Shown: positions 8,922 to 17,100 of the stretch, piece after piece
How positions within the stretch are numbered: the stretch's first letter is position 1
Layout of the letters: every line of letters begins with the position of its first letter
Source of the DNA: an uncultured Bacteroidales bacterium
GTDB lineage: Bacteria; Bacteroidota; Bacteroidia; Bacteroidales; Paludibacteraceae
Assembly: GCA_946616535.1 (NCBI GenBank)
Contig: CAMOJA010000007.1
Coordinates: 18,750 to 82,749, forward strand
Reading direction: 5' to 3'
DNA length: 64,000 bases
The notes under the pieces: generated by a model
Told to the model about the DNA's origin: nothing
Seen by the model: only the letters and a program-made list of their open reading frames with translations
Databases searched by the model: none
Made by a program: the position numbers and the translations under genes

Positions 8922-10411
8922 TGTTGCTCTTCCAGTTTATCGATGTAAATCTTGTTTTTCGGAATGACGATACCTACGCGGTCGCCGTCGTCCCATACAT
9001 CGTCCGTATTCACAAACAGGTCATAGCCCTCATCCGTCCGGATGGTCAGGTGATAGTGGTTACCCTTATAGAGGATGAAATGCACATCGCCGGCAATGAA
9101 TCCGTCTTCCTCGTGGTCCTGCAGGTCGATGTCGCGGAATTTCACGCGTACACGCACTTGCTCACCGGGTTCGAAGCCTTCCAGCGCTTTCTCGTCCACA
9201 TCCCAATCCGCATCCAAGAAACGCACTTTGCCGTTCTTCAGCACTTCGCCATCCAGATAATTCCAGATATAGTGCTCTTTCTTCATGATCTGGATGTCTT
9301 CCGGTTTTACCAGCATGCCCACTTCTGTACCGGGCAGGAACTCATGGTAGTCCTGCACCATAAACTCATAGCCGTTCGCGGTCTTGACGGTCATCTCGTA
9401 ATGCACGCCTTTGAAGATGCAGCTGGTCACCTCTCCGTACCATTTCGTGAACTTACCCTTCGGCACGCGGTCTTCCGCATCATCCTCTTCCTGTCCGACG
9501 ATCTTACCGCGCTTCTCATCTTCTTTGCGCCAGATATAGATATCCTCGGGCCGAATGACCACATCCACCGGGTTGTTCTCACCGAAACCTTCGTCGATAC
9601 AGTCGAATTCCTGATCGTTGAACTCCACGCGGCGGTCACGGATCATCGTGCCGGAGAGGATGTTACTTTCTCCGATGAAATCGGCCACGAAGCAGTTCTG
9701 CGGCTCATTATAAATATCAGTAGGAGTACCGATTTGTTGAATTTTTCCTTCGCTCATCACGACCACGCGGTCCGAAAGCGTCAAAGCCTCTTCCTGATCG
9801 TGGGTGACGTAGATGAAGGTAATACCGAGTTTCTTATGCATCTCTTTTAGCTCCAACTGCATGTCCTTACGCATCTTCAAGTCCAGCGCCGCCAAGGGTT
9901 CGTCAAGCAACAGTACTTCCGGCTGGTTGACGATAGCGCGCGCGATGGCTACACGCTGCTGCTGACCTCCGGAGAGCGAGTCCACATTACGGAACTCGTA
10001 GTCGCTCATGCCTACGGTCTTCAGCGCCTGTTTGACGCGTTTCATGATCGTGTCTGCGTCCAGTTTCTTCAGTTTCAAACCAAACGCCACATTATCATAC
10101 ACATTTAAATGGGGGAAAAGGGCATACTTCTGGAACACTGTGTTCACAGGACGTTTGTGCGGCGGGGTCTGTGTGATATCTTCGCCTTTGAGCAGAATAT
10201 CACCCTCTGACGCTACTTGAAAACCCGCGATACAACGCAACAACGTCGTCTTGCCGCAGCCCGAAGGACCTAAGATCGTGACGAATTCACCTTTCTTCAC
10301 CTGAAGGCTTACGTCATTCAATGCAAACTTACCATCCTCGAATTGCTTCGATACGTGGTTTACCTCGATAATAAATTTTTCCATTTCTTCAACAAACTCT
10401 TGTTTTGTCAA
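8918..10411 (-). CDS. potA: Polyamine ABC transporter ATPase PotA, extended
   Basis: The ATPase has Walker A GPSGCGKT (residues 48-55), signature LSGGQ (146-150) and Walker B VLLLDEP (166-172), and is closest in plan to PotA. At 497 residues it is about 120 longer than the usual PotA. The extra length is C-terminal: after ~residue 240 there are at least two, perhaps three, similar regulatory beta domains (TOBE-like), for example around [17 protein letters not shown] and near the end [17 protein letters not shown]. First gene of the operon; a second ATG nine codons in (MEKFII) is an alternative start. A promoter lies ~140 bp upstream. Confidence 0.93.
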   Translation of the reverse strand: MTKQEFVEEMEKFIIEVNHVSKQFEDGKFALNDVSLQVKKGEFVTILGPSGCGKTTLLRCIAGFQVASEGDILLKGEDITQTPPHKRPVNTVFQKYALFPHLNVYDNVAFGLKLKKLDADTIMKRVKQALKTVGMSDYEFRNVDSLSGGQQQRVAIARAIVNQPEVLLLDEPLAALDLKMRKDMQLELKEMHKKLGITFIYVTHDQEEALTLSDRVVVMSEGKIQQIGTPTDIYNEPQNCFVADFIGESNILSGTMIRDRRVEFNDQEFDCIDEGFGENNPVDVVIRPEDIYIWRKEDEKRGKIVGQEEDDAEDRVPKGKFTKWYGEVTSCIFKGVHYEMTVKTANGYEFMVQDYHEFLPGTEVGMLVKPEDIQIMKKEHYIWNYLDGEVLKNGKVRFLDADWDVDEKALEGFEPGEQVRVRVKFRDIDLQDHEEDGFIAGDVHFILYKGNHYHLTIRTDEGYDLFVNTDDVWDDGDRVGIVIPKNKIYIDKLEEQQ

Positions 10412-10548
10412 GCAATCTAGATCGGATTCCGATAATCCTCAATCATAAAAAACTTTGTTTTGGTTACACAATATTTCACGCGCAATACAATAATTATTTG
10501 CAAGCGCGTACGATGCACGCATAGGCGCGCACTCACGCAATTTCGCTG

Positions 10549-10579
10549 CAAAAGTACTATTAAATTTGCATATATGCAA
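10549..10579 (-). promoter_or_regulatory. Predicted promoter of the pot operon
   Basis: On the minus strand TTG is followed by 20 bp and TACTTTTG, the Bacteroidota -33/-7 arrangement. The leader to potA would be ~130 nt. Confidence 0.7.
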
Positions 10580-10615
10580 GAATTTAACAAAAAAAATCAA
10601 AAAAGTGCCCGAAAA

Positions 10616-10647
10616 TTTGCGTATATGAAAAAAAAGCAGTACTTTTG
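10616..10647 (+). promoter_or_regulatory. Predicted promoter of the tRNA gene
   Basis: TTTG, a 20-bp spacer (CGTATATGAAAAAAAAGCAG) and TACTTTTG match the Bacteroidota consensus. It points at the tRNA 115 bp downstream. Confidence 0.75.
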
Positions 10648-10762
10648 CACCCGCTTTTAATCGAGAGAGTGTAATTCTCGAGAAAAACGGTTTACTTAAC
10701 CGCTTTTCGAAAAAAGAGGTGATTAATCCGCTTTCTGGAATGTCTCCCTTTCGTATAAGCTT

Positions 10763-10836
10763 GGCGGGATAGCTCAGCTGGTTAGAGCGCATGATTCATA
10801 ATCATGAGGTCCCCAGTTCAATCCTGGGTCCCGCTA
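10763..10836 (+). tRNA. tRNA with CAU anticodon, probably elongator tRNA-Met
   Basis: A complete 74-nt cloverleaf: acceptor GGCGGGA pairs with TCCCGCT (one G-T end pair), the anticodon stem CATGA/TCATG closes loop TTCATAA with anticodon CAT, and the T arm carries GTTCAATCC. CCA is not encoded. The anticodon stem lacks the three G-C pairs of initiator tRNA, so it is an elongator type; a lysidine-modified tRNA-Ile(CAU) cannot be excluded by reading alone. Confidence 0.92.
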
Positions 10837-10837
10837 C

Positions 10838-10866
10838 AAAAACCACCCCACAACGGTGGTTTTTTT
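10838..10866 (+). terminator. tRNA terminator, first copy
   Basis: Stem ACCACC/GGTGGT (extended by flanking A and T runs) with a 7-nt loop and a T-run, directly after the tRNA. Confidence 0.85.
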
Positions 10867-10955
10867 GATTATGAATCATGAGGTCCCAAGTTCTTATCTC
10901 GGATAAATCCTCGAACGATTATGTCTTCGCCATTTTCAATCCTGGGTCCCGCTAC

Positions 10956-10984
10956 AAAAACCACCCCACAACGGTGGTTTTTTT
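10956..10984 (+). terminator. tRNA terminator, second copy
   Basis: Exact copy of the terminator at 10838-10866, inside the 51-bp direct repeat. It would act as a backup terminator. Confidence 0.8.
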
Positions 10985-11164
10985 GTGCTTTTTCTTGCAC
11001 ATGTCAAGAAAAGCAGTATCTTAGCGGCGGATCTTAATAAAATATCCGAATCGCCTAAATTATTTGTGCCCCTTTCTAACGGGCATATATCTCGTAATAT
11101 TCTTATTGTGAGCAATTTATAAAATACTTCACGCGGGTTTTGTGATAAAGCATCGCATGTTCTA

Positions 11165-11195
11165 TTGCACATCTCGGAAATTTGTAGTACCTTTG
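11165..11195 (+). promoter_or_regulatory. Predicted promoter of the lipoprotein-HTH-PH operon
   Basis: TTG, 20-bp spacer, TACCTTTG, with the first gene's ATG 27 bp downstream. Confidence 0.7.
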
Positions 11196-11221
11196 CACCG
11201 TCATTTCAAAATCACGTAGGT

Positions 11222-11911
11222 ATGAAAAATTTTTTTGGATGTTTTCTTGTGTTCGCTGCGCTACTAACCGGCTGCGCCGATAAGCAGTCTGTTTTGCAAG
11301 AAGTGGCGCCTTTTCATTATGTCACGGTTAACGGTCGTAGCACAAAAACGAATTTAGCATTAGTGCAAACGCCCGATACATGGCAAATAGGTATTACCTC
11401 CCGTCATGCGGATAGCCTCACATATTTCGTTTGTAATGACACATTGCACCTATACATGCCTGCAGACGTGCGCTATCATTATGACATTACGTTAGGTGCA
11501 CCTGAGTTTAGGAGTGTAGAGGCATGCCTGCTGAACACCCTTTATACGCCGGACACCTTGCTCCAGGACACTATGATGGTTCAGGCTACTTTGGTCAACA
11601 CGATGCGGCTAAATGTACATGTAGCGCAGTTGCGTACCATTCATCGGTGTAATAAAAATGCGTATCTTGCGGGAACGGCCGATATTGCATATTTAGGGAA
11701 TGCGTTTGCCGATGTCGATCTGGATGCTTCTTGTCTGAAGACAAAGGACTTACACTTGTGCATGGGGGAAGGAAAGGTGAAGGTTGATGTTTCTGACCAT
11801 TTCTGGATACATGATTCATTCCAAAGTAAAATTATCTATGTGGGTTCTCCTGTCATTGAAGAGTGCAATTTGCAATGGAGCATTCTTTCCAATGCTTTCT
11901 TTTTCCAATAA
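11222..11911 (+). CDS. Putative lipoprotein of unknown function
   Basis: The ATG at 11222 gives 229 residues with a lipoprotein signal (MKNFFGCFLVFAALLTGC); an in-frame start further upstream would overlap the promoter and is rejected. The mature part ends in repeated short beta units (YLAGTADIAYLGNAFADVDLDAS, then KDLHLCMGEGKVKVDVSD), reminiscent of the DUF2807/GIN beta-helix type of head domain, but the match is weak and the family is not asserted. It is the first gene of a tight three-gene operon with a membrane HTH protein and a PH-like membrane protein. Base composition is AT-rich compared with the flanking housekeeping genes. Confidence 0.75.
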   Translation: MKNFFGCFLVFAALLTGCADKQSVLQEVAPFHYVTVNGRSTKTNLALVQTPDTWQIGITSRHADSLTYFVCNDTLHLYMPADVRYHYDITLGAPEFRSVEACLLNTLYTPDTLLQDTMMVQATLVNTMRLNVHVAQLRTIHRCNKNAYLAGTADIAYLGNAFADVDLDASCLKTKDLHLCMGEGKVKVDVSDHFWIHDSFQSKIIYVGSPVIEECNLQWSILSNAFFFQ

Positions 11912-11923
11912 AACCAATAGCCT

Positions 11924-12397
11924 ATGACCATTGAATATTTTGATTATATAAAAATCGTCTGCATTGTCGCGTTCATCTTGATCGTTCTCATTGTATTGAT
12001 CGGATTCCGAACCACGCTCCTTAAACGCCAATTGACGGATCTGCGAATTCGCTTGCTCGTCAATCAACGCGAACAGACTTTGCGTCATCAACTGCTCTTG
12101 AGTCAAATAAAAAAGCAATCTGACAAACCGAGCGCGGTGGAACAATTGCAGCAAATTTTCGGGGATAAAATGGATGCCTTGCGTCACCAGTATCCGGCTC
12201 TTACGGATATTGATATGCAAGTGTTACTGCTCATAGGTTTTGGAGTAGAGAACCATGAAATATTGACATTTACAGGTATGTCCAAGCGCACTTATTACAA
12301 GCGTCGCCAACTTATTGCACAACGGATGAATACAACAGCCGCTCAACTCAACACCATTGCCAAACAATTATTCTCGCCAAATACTTCAACCTTATGA
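11924..12397 (+). CDS. Membrane-tethered helix-turn-helix protein
   Basis: The 157-residue product has one N-terminal membrane helix (residues ~9-28), a basic coiled-coil-like stretch (30-90) and a C-terminal HTH (~93-135: LTDIDMQVLLLIGFGVENHE, then TGMSKRTYYKRRQLI). The layout matches the C-terminal half of the TPR-TM-coiled coil-HTH regulators common in Bacteroidota, but the periplasmic TPR half is missing. The HTH would sit in the cytoplasm. Its stop overlaps the next gene's ATG (ATGA), so the two are coupled; the lipoprotein before it is 12 bp away. A role as a membrane-bound regulator responding to its neighbours is inference. Confidence 0.7.
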   Translation: MTIEYFDYIKIVCIVAFILIVLIVLIGFRTTLLKRQLTDLRIRLLVNQREQTLRHQLLLSQIKKQSDKPSAVEQLQQIFGDKMDALRHQYPALTDIDMQVLLLIGFGVENHEILTFTGMSKRTYYKRRQLIAQRMNTTAAQLNTIAKQLFSPNTSTL

Positions 12398-13089
12398 AAC
12401 GCCTTCAACAACTCCGCATTAAAGGAACCTTTGTATATTGTTTTAACCTTCTTTGGGCCTCCTTGGTTGGCTTCGCAATCGCGCACTTTTTGGCAGAACC
12501 AGAATCCCTGTTACACCATTACACGGCCTATCGCATCGGACGTGTTGTCTGCATCCTTATTCTTGTAGCCCAGGTATTACTTAACTACCGCAAACAAATT
12601 GTTGTTCCAACGCCAAGCGAACTCACATCTTCCGTCCGAAACGGTGATTTTAGTAATTCCTTTGCATGGCTTCACCTGTTAGCAATCCTGTCTTTCATTT
12701 TCTTTGTATTCGTCATATTTACACTTCCCCTTCCCCGCGCGTATATCCTTACGCTCCCGCTTATGCACTGGATGGTAATTGCGTTTATCTGTATAATTTT
12801 CATTCTTCCAGACTTTCTATATTTCCGCGACCAATATGTGATTGAGGAAGATATGCTTATTATCCGTGAAGGGTATGGCTTCTGCCGGAATCAAGAACTA
12901 CGTATCCCCTTAGATACTATTGATGAAGTGTATCTCAAAAACACATGGACTCTACGTCCGACACTTTTCATTAACGTCAACGGCATCCACCGCCAACTTC
13001 ACGCAACCACGCATTCCGTTGAATTGGCCATTGCTCTGGCATGCCACTTACGGAAAAAAAATTTTAAAAAGATTTATTTGCACAATTGA
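12394..13089 (+). CDS. Four-helix membrane protein with PH-like C-terminal domain
   Basis: The 231 residues contain about four membrane helices (~12-32, 49-65, 91-112, 120-143) followed by a soluble domain (147-231) with the order beta strands, basic loops and a final helix: IEEDMLIIREGYG, RIPLDTIDEVYL, TLFINVNGIHRQL, then SVELAIALACHLRKK. This resembles the small bacterial PH (bPH2/YdbT-like) domains found on membrane proteins; the assignment is tentative. Translation is coupled to the HTH gene by a 4-bp overlap, suggesting the pair works together at the membrane. Confidence 0.65.
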   Translation: MKRLQQLRIKGTFVYCFNLLWASLVGFAIAHFLAEPESLLHHYTAYRIGRVVCILILVAQVLLNYRKQIVVPTPSELTSSVRNGDFSNSFAWLHLLAILSFIFFVFVIFTLPLPRAYILTLPLMHWMVIAFICIIFILPDFLYFRDQYVIEEDMLIIREGYGFCRNQELRIPLDTIDEVYLKNTWTLRPTLFINVNGIHRQLHATTHSVELAIALACHLRKKNFKKIYLHN

Positions 13090-13108
13090 AAAAAATGTAG
13101 TACCTTTG
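13077..13108 (+). promoter_or_regulatory. Predicted promoter P1 upstream of the leader RNA/BspA gene
   Basis: TTTG, exactly 20 bp, TACCTTTG. It overlaps the last codons of the preceding gene. Confidence 0.7.
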
Positions 13109-13185
13109 CACTCGCTTTGGTGCAAGAAGTTTTTAAGCAAAATTACTTGCAGCAAAACTGACATATTGAAAAGCGTCTTATGCGC

Positions 13186-13217
13186 TTGTTTTGGTTTCTT
13201 TGAATCTGGTAAATTTG
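13186..13217 (+). promoter_or_regulatory. Predicted promoter P2 upstream of the leader RNA
   Basis: TTG, 21-bp spacer, TAAATTTG. Transcription would begin near 13224, just before the row of hairpins. Confidence 0.5.
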
Positions 13218-13223
13218 TAATCA

Positions 13224-13380
13224 TCCGAAACAATGCGACACTAAGATGCCCATAGTGTGTATTTCCGTACGCATGCGTACATTGTACATACGGGCGGGCT
13301 TCGGTGTTGCTGTTTGGATGAAAAGGCAATACCAGAGCCTAAAGAAACGAAACAGCAACAGTGCAGTCCCGCTTTTTGTT
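13224..13380 (+). ncRNA. Candidate structured leader or small RNA
   Basis: Between the PH-like gene and the surface-protein gene there is no ORF but a chain of foldable elements. ACACTA/TAGTGT pairs at 13238-13258. The palindrome GTACGCATGCGTAC lies at 13267-13280, inside an alternative CCGTA/TACGG stem (13265-13293). A long nested hairpin spans 13294-13372: GCGGG/CCCGC outside, GTTGCTGTTT/AAACAGCAAC (13306-13315 with 13350-13359) in the middle, AGGC/GCCT at the tip. The outer stem is followed by CTTTTTGTT, so transcripts could end here as a ~155-nt RNA, or the element could control read-through into the gene at 13428. No known RNA family was recognised. Confidence 0.45.
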
Positions 13381-13427
13381 AATGAAACTTTAAAGTTGCG
13401 CCCACAACAAAAACAGGGTATTAACAT

Positions 13428-16400
13428 ATGAGACAAAAATTCTTTTCCATCCTAATCTCTATTCTCGCGATTAGTACATTAGTAAGCGCGGAAACTGTTC
13501 AACTTTCCTTCTCCGGTGTAACAACTGAGGGGCGTTATTGCTTATTAGATAGCGTGAAGATTGAGAATCTGACACAAAACTGGACTCAAACGCTGGATTG
13601 TTCTATTGACACAACGTATGAACTACCGGTTGCACAAGTTCTTCCTACGAGCATTGATAATATTACTGTGTCTAATGATAGCAGATTGCTTTCGGTTAAT
13701 CATGACTTTGCGTTGGGTAATACGATTGTCTCCATTAATCCCACGGATAACGGTATTGTACGAATGCGCGTTATAGATATGGTAGGTCGCGTTATTATCG
13801 AGCACGCTGAATATCTCTCTGCTGGTTCCCATCAATATATATTACAACTAGGCACACCGCAAACATATATGCTCTCTGTTGTAACTGACACAGAACATGT
13901 TTCCGCTAAGATATTGAACATATCTGCCTCTGGTGGGTATGATTTGTCACGCATAGTATCATTGCCTTCTGCATTTCAAGTTCCATCCCGTCGTCAAGCA
14001 CGGTCGGAGGGTGCAGACTTGATGCAATATACGGGCTATACCAATCAAAAGGGTGTTGCTGTAGCCAGTGAACCGATTACCCAATACCAGAGTAGTCCGG
14101 AGCAAATAGTGTTTCATTTCGCGCCTGTTGCAAAAGGACAAGAGGGAATGTATGTCGGAATGATGGGATTTAATAATAATCTCTATCCCTATTCGTTTGA
14201 TATTCTAACATCTTCTAATCTCTATGCACATCAGAATTTCGTTTCGAATCTGACTATGGCTAATGGAACTATTCTGTACCACGCTGTATATACTTCGTTA
14301 GGTAATCTCATTAATGCACCTGTTCCGGAGAAATTGGAGAATGTCTCGTTGGTGACTTTTACGGATGGTTTGGATATAGGCTCGTGGCGTATGAATAGCA
14401 AATATCCATCAGAAGCACTCTATCTAGCTGCCGTTAACAAACAAATCCATCGTACATATATTGATGGTATCAAATTAGATGCTTATTCAATAGGTGTGAA
14501 AGGTAGTGATGTGACGGATGAAGTGCGTTTCGAGAGCGATTTGCATCAGTTAGCGAGTGATTCGGCAAATGTGTTCAGCGTTTCCAATATGGATGAGGTT
14601 AATGCGCGTTTCCGTGATATCGCTGCTAAGATATATAATACAAAGGTAAACTACTCTATGACTATCAAGTTACCGGCTCCCGATCCGGGAAGTATCATTC
14701 GTTTTACCTTTGATGATGTAACAGACGCCAACAATTCTCTGTACTATATTGAAGGAACATACAATTATGATTTCGGAGCTAGTATGGGTGTATTAAACGA
14801 TGTAACATATAGTGGTATTGATTGCAGTAATGGAAGTACATGGACATCTGTACCGGATGGTATCTTTGATATATTTACCATCCATAACATTGCCACGAAC
14901 TTAGGAGAACGTGTCTCGACATCATACATGCGTCAATGGTCATATATACCATCCACAAATAGCTGGCAAATCAATAGTGAGTTTGATCCCTCTACCAACT
15001 CATCCTCTACCGAAGAACGCACAAGTGCGTTGGTAATGCTTGTATTAGACTGTTCTTCATCATTGAGTAGTGATTTTAGCCAGATGCAGTCAGCAGCCAA
15101 TAACTTCCTCAGTATTTTGGCCGGTTCTGGAAATATCTATAAACCTACTGTTTCAAGTGCAATTATTAATTTAAACGATTTGCAAGCGGTATTGAGTGCC
15201 ACTATAACAAGTACCGGCAATCTGTCCATTACCGGCAAAGGTTTCTGTGTTAGTGAGAATCCGAATATGGATAATGCCGTTTTCTATTACATTGATGCAG
15301 AAGACGAGTTTAAGTACCTATTGACAGATCTTATTGAAGGCAAAACATATTATGTTCGTCCATTTGCCGAAAACCGGCTCGGTAGAACATATGGTGAGGT
15401 ATCTTCATTTATTGCCATTACAGCTACTTTACCAGAGGTTTCTCTCATTTCTACGAAAATCACAGATGTTGATAAAATAGCATGCACAGGGCAGATTATA
15501 TTCGATGGAAATGCAGTTATTATCGAAAGAGGTTTTTGTTGGAGTCAAACCCCAAATCCTACGATTGATGATAATTTTATAATTACAGATGCGAACACTG
15601 AGACATTTAAGGATACGATTAAAAACTTAGAGACCAATACCGAGATATACATTCGTGCATACGCAAAAAACAAAAAAGGAATAGTGTATAGCGATGAAGT
15701 ATCCAATACGGCTATATCCGCTATCTTTTATACAGCAGATAATATAATAACCTATCTCGACAGTACATATTTTGGCGGTGTTAGTATTTTGCGCCATGAC
15801 TTCAACCAAGGGCATGGAACAATTATTTTTAGAGAAAAAATATCTATTATAGGAAAGAATGCTTTTATCAGTCGCCCCGGTTTGACATCTATTACTATTC
15901 CAAATAGTGTCACAAGCATTGGAGAAGGAGCATTCAAAGTTTGCACCGGTTTGATGTCTATTACTATTCCTAACAGTGTTATAAGTATTGGAGATGAAGC
16001 ATTCTCTAGTTGTTCCGACTTAACCTCTGTGACGATAGGAAATAGCGTCACAAATATTGGAAGTGGTGCTTTTGATGGCTGCTCTGGTTTGACTACTATT
16101 GACATCCCCAATAGCGTCACAAGCATTGAAGCCGGGGCTTTTGCAGGCACTTCTTTGACATCTTTTACATTTCCTAATAGCATATCAAGGATTAGTCCTA
16201 GAATATTTAACCGTTGTTTTAGTTTGACTTCTGTTGATATCCCTAATAGTGTCACATCTATTGGAGAACGAGCTTTTGCATACTGCGATGCTTTAACTTC
16301 CATAACTATTCCAAACAGTGTCACAAGTATAGAAGAGTATGCTTTTCAAAATTGCAGCCAATTAACCTTTGTTGAAATTCCAAACAGTGTCATAAGTCTT

Positions 16401-16736
16401 GGAGATCATGCTTTCTCCGATTGCACTGGTTTGACTTCAATACAAATAGGAGAAAACATTACAACAATCAGTTATGGAGCTTTTTCTAGATGTTTTAGAT
16501 TAACATCTGTTGAAATACCTAGCAACATTACAAGCATTGGAGATTATGCTTTCTCACGATGCACTGGTTTGACCTCTATGACAAGCAAAGCAACAACTCC
16601 ACCAACATGTGGCTCCAATACATTCTATAATGTAAAGAAATCCATCCCTGTATCTGTTCCGCAAGAATCAATCAGTGCATACACATCAGCCACAGGATGG
16701 GAAGATTTTACTAATATTCAAGCAATAAGTGAATAA
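13428..16736 (+). CDS. BspA-like surface protein with VWA-like, FN3-like and leucine-rich repeat regions
   Basis: The 1102-residue product has a signal peptide (MRQKFFSILISILAISTLVSA). Residues ~20-170 are beta-rich and contain a stretch like a T9SS-type C-terminal fold placed at the N-terminus (MRVIDMVGRVIIEHAE, YMLSVVTD). VWA-like features follow (VSLVTFTDGLD near 310; LVLDCSSSL near 540, a DxSxS-type metal site). Two FN3-like repeats lie at ~570-770, each containing GFCxS and RxxAxNxxG motifs. From ~800 to 1070 there are about ten 23-residue BspA-type leucine-rich repeats (TSITIPNSVTSIGEGAF). BspA proteins are adhesins that bind host or partner surfaces. No lipobox or clear C-terminal sorting domain is seen. 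AT-rich. Confidence 0.85.
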   Translation: MRQKFFSILISILAISTLVSAETVQLSFSGVTTEGRYCLLDSVKIENLTQNWTQTLDCSIDTTYELPVAQVLPTSIDNITVSNDSRLLSVNHDFALGNTIVSINPTDNGIVRMRVIDMVGRVIIEHAEYLSAGSHQYILQLGTPQTYMLSVVTDTEHVSAKILNISASGGYDLSRIVSLPSAFQVPSRRQARSEGADLMQYTGYTNQKGVAVASEPITQYQSSPEQIVFHFAPVAKGQEGMYVGMMGFNNNLYPYSFDILTSSNLYAHQNFVSNLTMANGTILYHAVYTSLGNLINAPVPEKLENVSLVTFTDGLDIGSWRMNSKYPSEALYLAAVNKQIHRTYIDGIKLDAYSIGVKGSDVTDEVRFESDLHQLASDSANVFSVSNMDEVNARFRDIAAKIYNTKVNYSMTIKLPAPDPGSIIRFTFDDVTDANNSLYYIEGTYNYDFGASMGVLNDVTYSGIDCSNGSTWTSVPDGIFDIFTIHNIATNLGERVSTSYMRQWSYIPSTNSWQINSEFDPSTNSSSTEERTSALVMLVLDCSSSLSSDFSQMQSAANNFLSILAGSGNIYKPTVSSAIINLNDLQAVLSATITSTGNLSITGKGFCVSENPNMDNAVFYYIDAEDEFKYLLTDLIEGKTYYVRPFAENRLGRTYGEVSSFIAITATLPEVSLISTKITDVDKIACTGQIIFDGNAVIIERGFCWSQTPNPTIDDNFIITDANTETFKDTIKNLETNTEIYIRAYAKNKKGIVYSDEVSNTAISAIFYTADNIITYLDSTYFGGVSILRHDFNQGHGTIIFREKISIIGKNAFISRPGLTSITIPNSVTSIGEGAFKVCTGLMSITIPNSVISIGDEAFSSCSDLTSVTIGNSVTNIGSGAFDGCSGLTTIDIPNSVTSIEAGAFAGTSLTSFTFPNSISRISPRIFNRCFSLTSVDIPNSVTSIGERAFAYCDALTSITIPNSVTSIEEYAFQNCSQLTFVEIPNSVISLGDHAFSDCTGLTSIQIGENITTISYGAFSRCFRLTSVEIPSNITSIGDYAFSRCTGLTSMTSKATTPPTCGSNTFYNVKKSIPVSVPQESISAYTSATGWEDFTNIQAISE

Positions 16737-16753
16737 TATTAGTCATTATTTCT

Positions 16754-16794
16754 AACTCCCGAAGTTCATTCATTCTTCGGGAGTTTTCTTTCTT
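16754..16794 (+). terminator. Rho-independent terminator after the BspA-like gene
   Basis: Perfect 11-bp stem AACTCCCGAAG / CTTCGGGAGTT, 10-nt loop, then TTCTTTCTT. Confidence 0.92.
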
Positions 16795-16864
16795 CAACCA
16801 GTCAAAAATACAAAATAATTTGTATCTCAAACGCTGAAAAATTGTACTAAAAAACGTATCGCTA

Positions 16865-16895
16865 TTGCATATATCAAGAAAAAGTAGTACCTTCG
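16865..16895 (+). promoter_or_regulatory. Predicted promoter of repeat-module C
   Basis: TTG, 20-bp spacer with the CATATATC..AAAAAG..AG pattern seen in other promoters here, then TACCTTCG, one base off TAnnTTTG and shared in form with modules A and B. Confidence 0.55.
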
Positions 16896-16899
16896 GCAC

Positions 16900-16990
16900 G
16901 CCCTTATTTGCTGTGCAAACAAGGAATTCTCCGAAAGTACGTTCTTAGACACAAGGGCACGATTGTTTCGCTCAATTTAGCGAACTCCAA
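16900..16990 (+). ncRNA. Candidate small RNA, module C
   Basis: Directly after the promoter comes a hairpin CCTT-A-TTTGC-TGT-GCAAA-C-AAGG, whose stem is identical in modules A (18 kb) and B (47 kb) while the loop differs (TGT, TAT, TAG). A second hairpin TTCGCT/AGCGAA sits at 16967-16984. Downstream of ~16927 the sequence departs from modules A and B. No ORF is present. The 3' end is uncertain. Confidence 0.4.
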
Positions 16991-17047
16991 CTAAATCGCC
17001 AACAACCTGAATTAATACAAGCATTATTCATTTTTTTTGTCAATTTA

Positions 17048-17079
17048 TTTGGTACTTCAAATTTTTTGTAGTAACTTTG
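17048..17079 (+). promoter_or_regulatory. Predicted promoter of the BRO-N gene
   Basis: TTTG, 20-bp spacer, TAACTTTG; the ATG at 17101 lies 21 bp downstream, giving a short leader. Confidence 0.75.
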
Positions 17080-17100
17080 CACTCGAAAAAGAATGTTACC

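Larger units (their letters stand above)
10817..10985 (+). repeat. Duplicated tRNA 3' end plus terminator (51-bp direct repeat)
   Basis: The 51 bp at 10817-10867 (T-arm to terminator of the tRNA) recur without a mismatch at 10935-10985. The 67 bp between them start with a piece resembling the anticodon arm and variable region (ATCATGAGGTCCC is shared exactly), so the interval is a decayed partial tRNA copy. This is the pattern left by tandem duplication or by integration/excision at a tRNA 3' end. Confidence 0.9.

Noticed and set aside
8810..9850. Long plus-strand frame opposite potA
   Set aside because: It lies wholly antisense to a clear ATPase gene and its protein is low-complexity, His/Val-rich without domains; a by-product of codon use.
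10439..10792. 117-codon minus-strand frame across the tRNA promoter
   Set aside because: It overlaps two predicted promoters and the start of the tRNA; composition unlike protein.
10763..10836. Initiator tRNA
   Set aside because: The anticodon stem is CATGA/TCATG and lacks the three consecutive G-C pairs of initiator tRNA.
13294..13372. Signal recognition particle RNA
   Set aside because: The nested hairpin is of similar size, but the conserved apical GGAA-type loop and the AGCAG side of the symmetric loop are missing.
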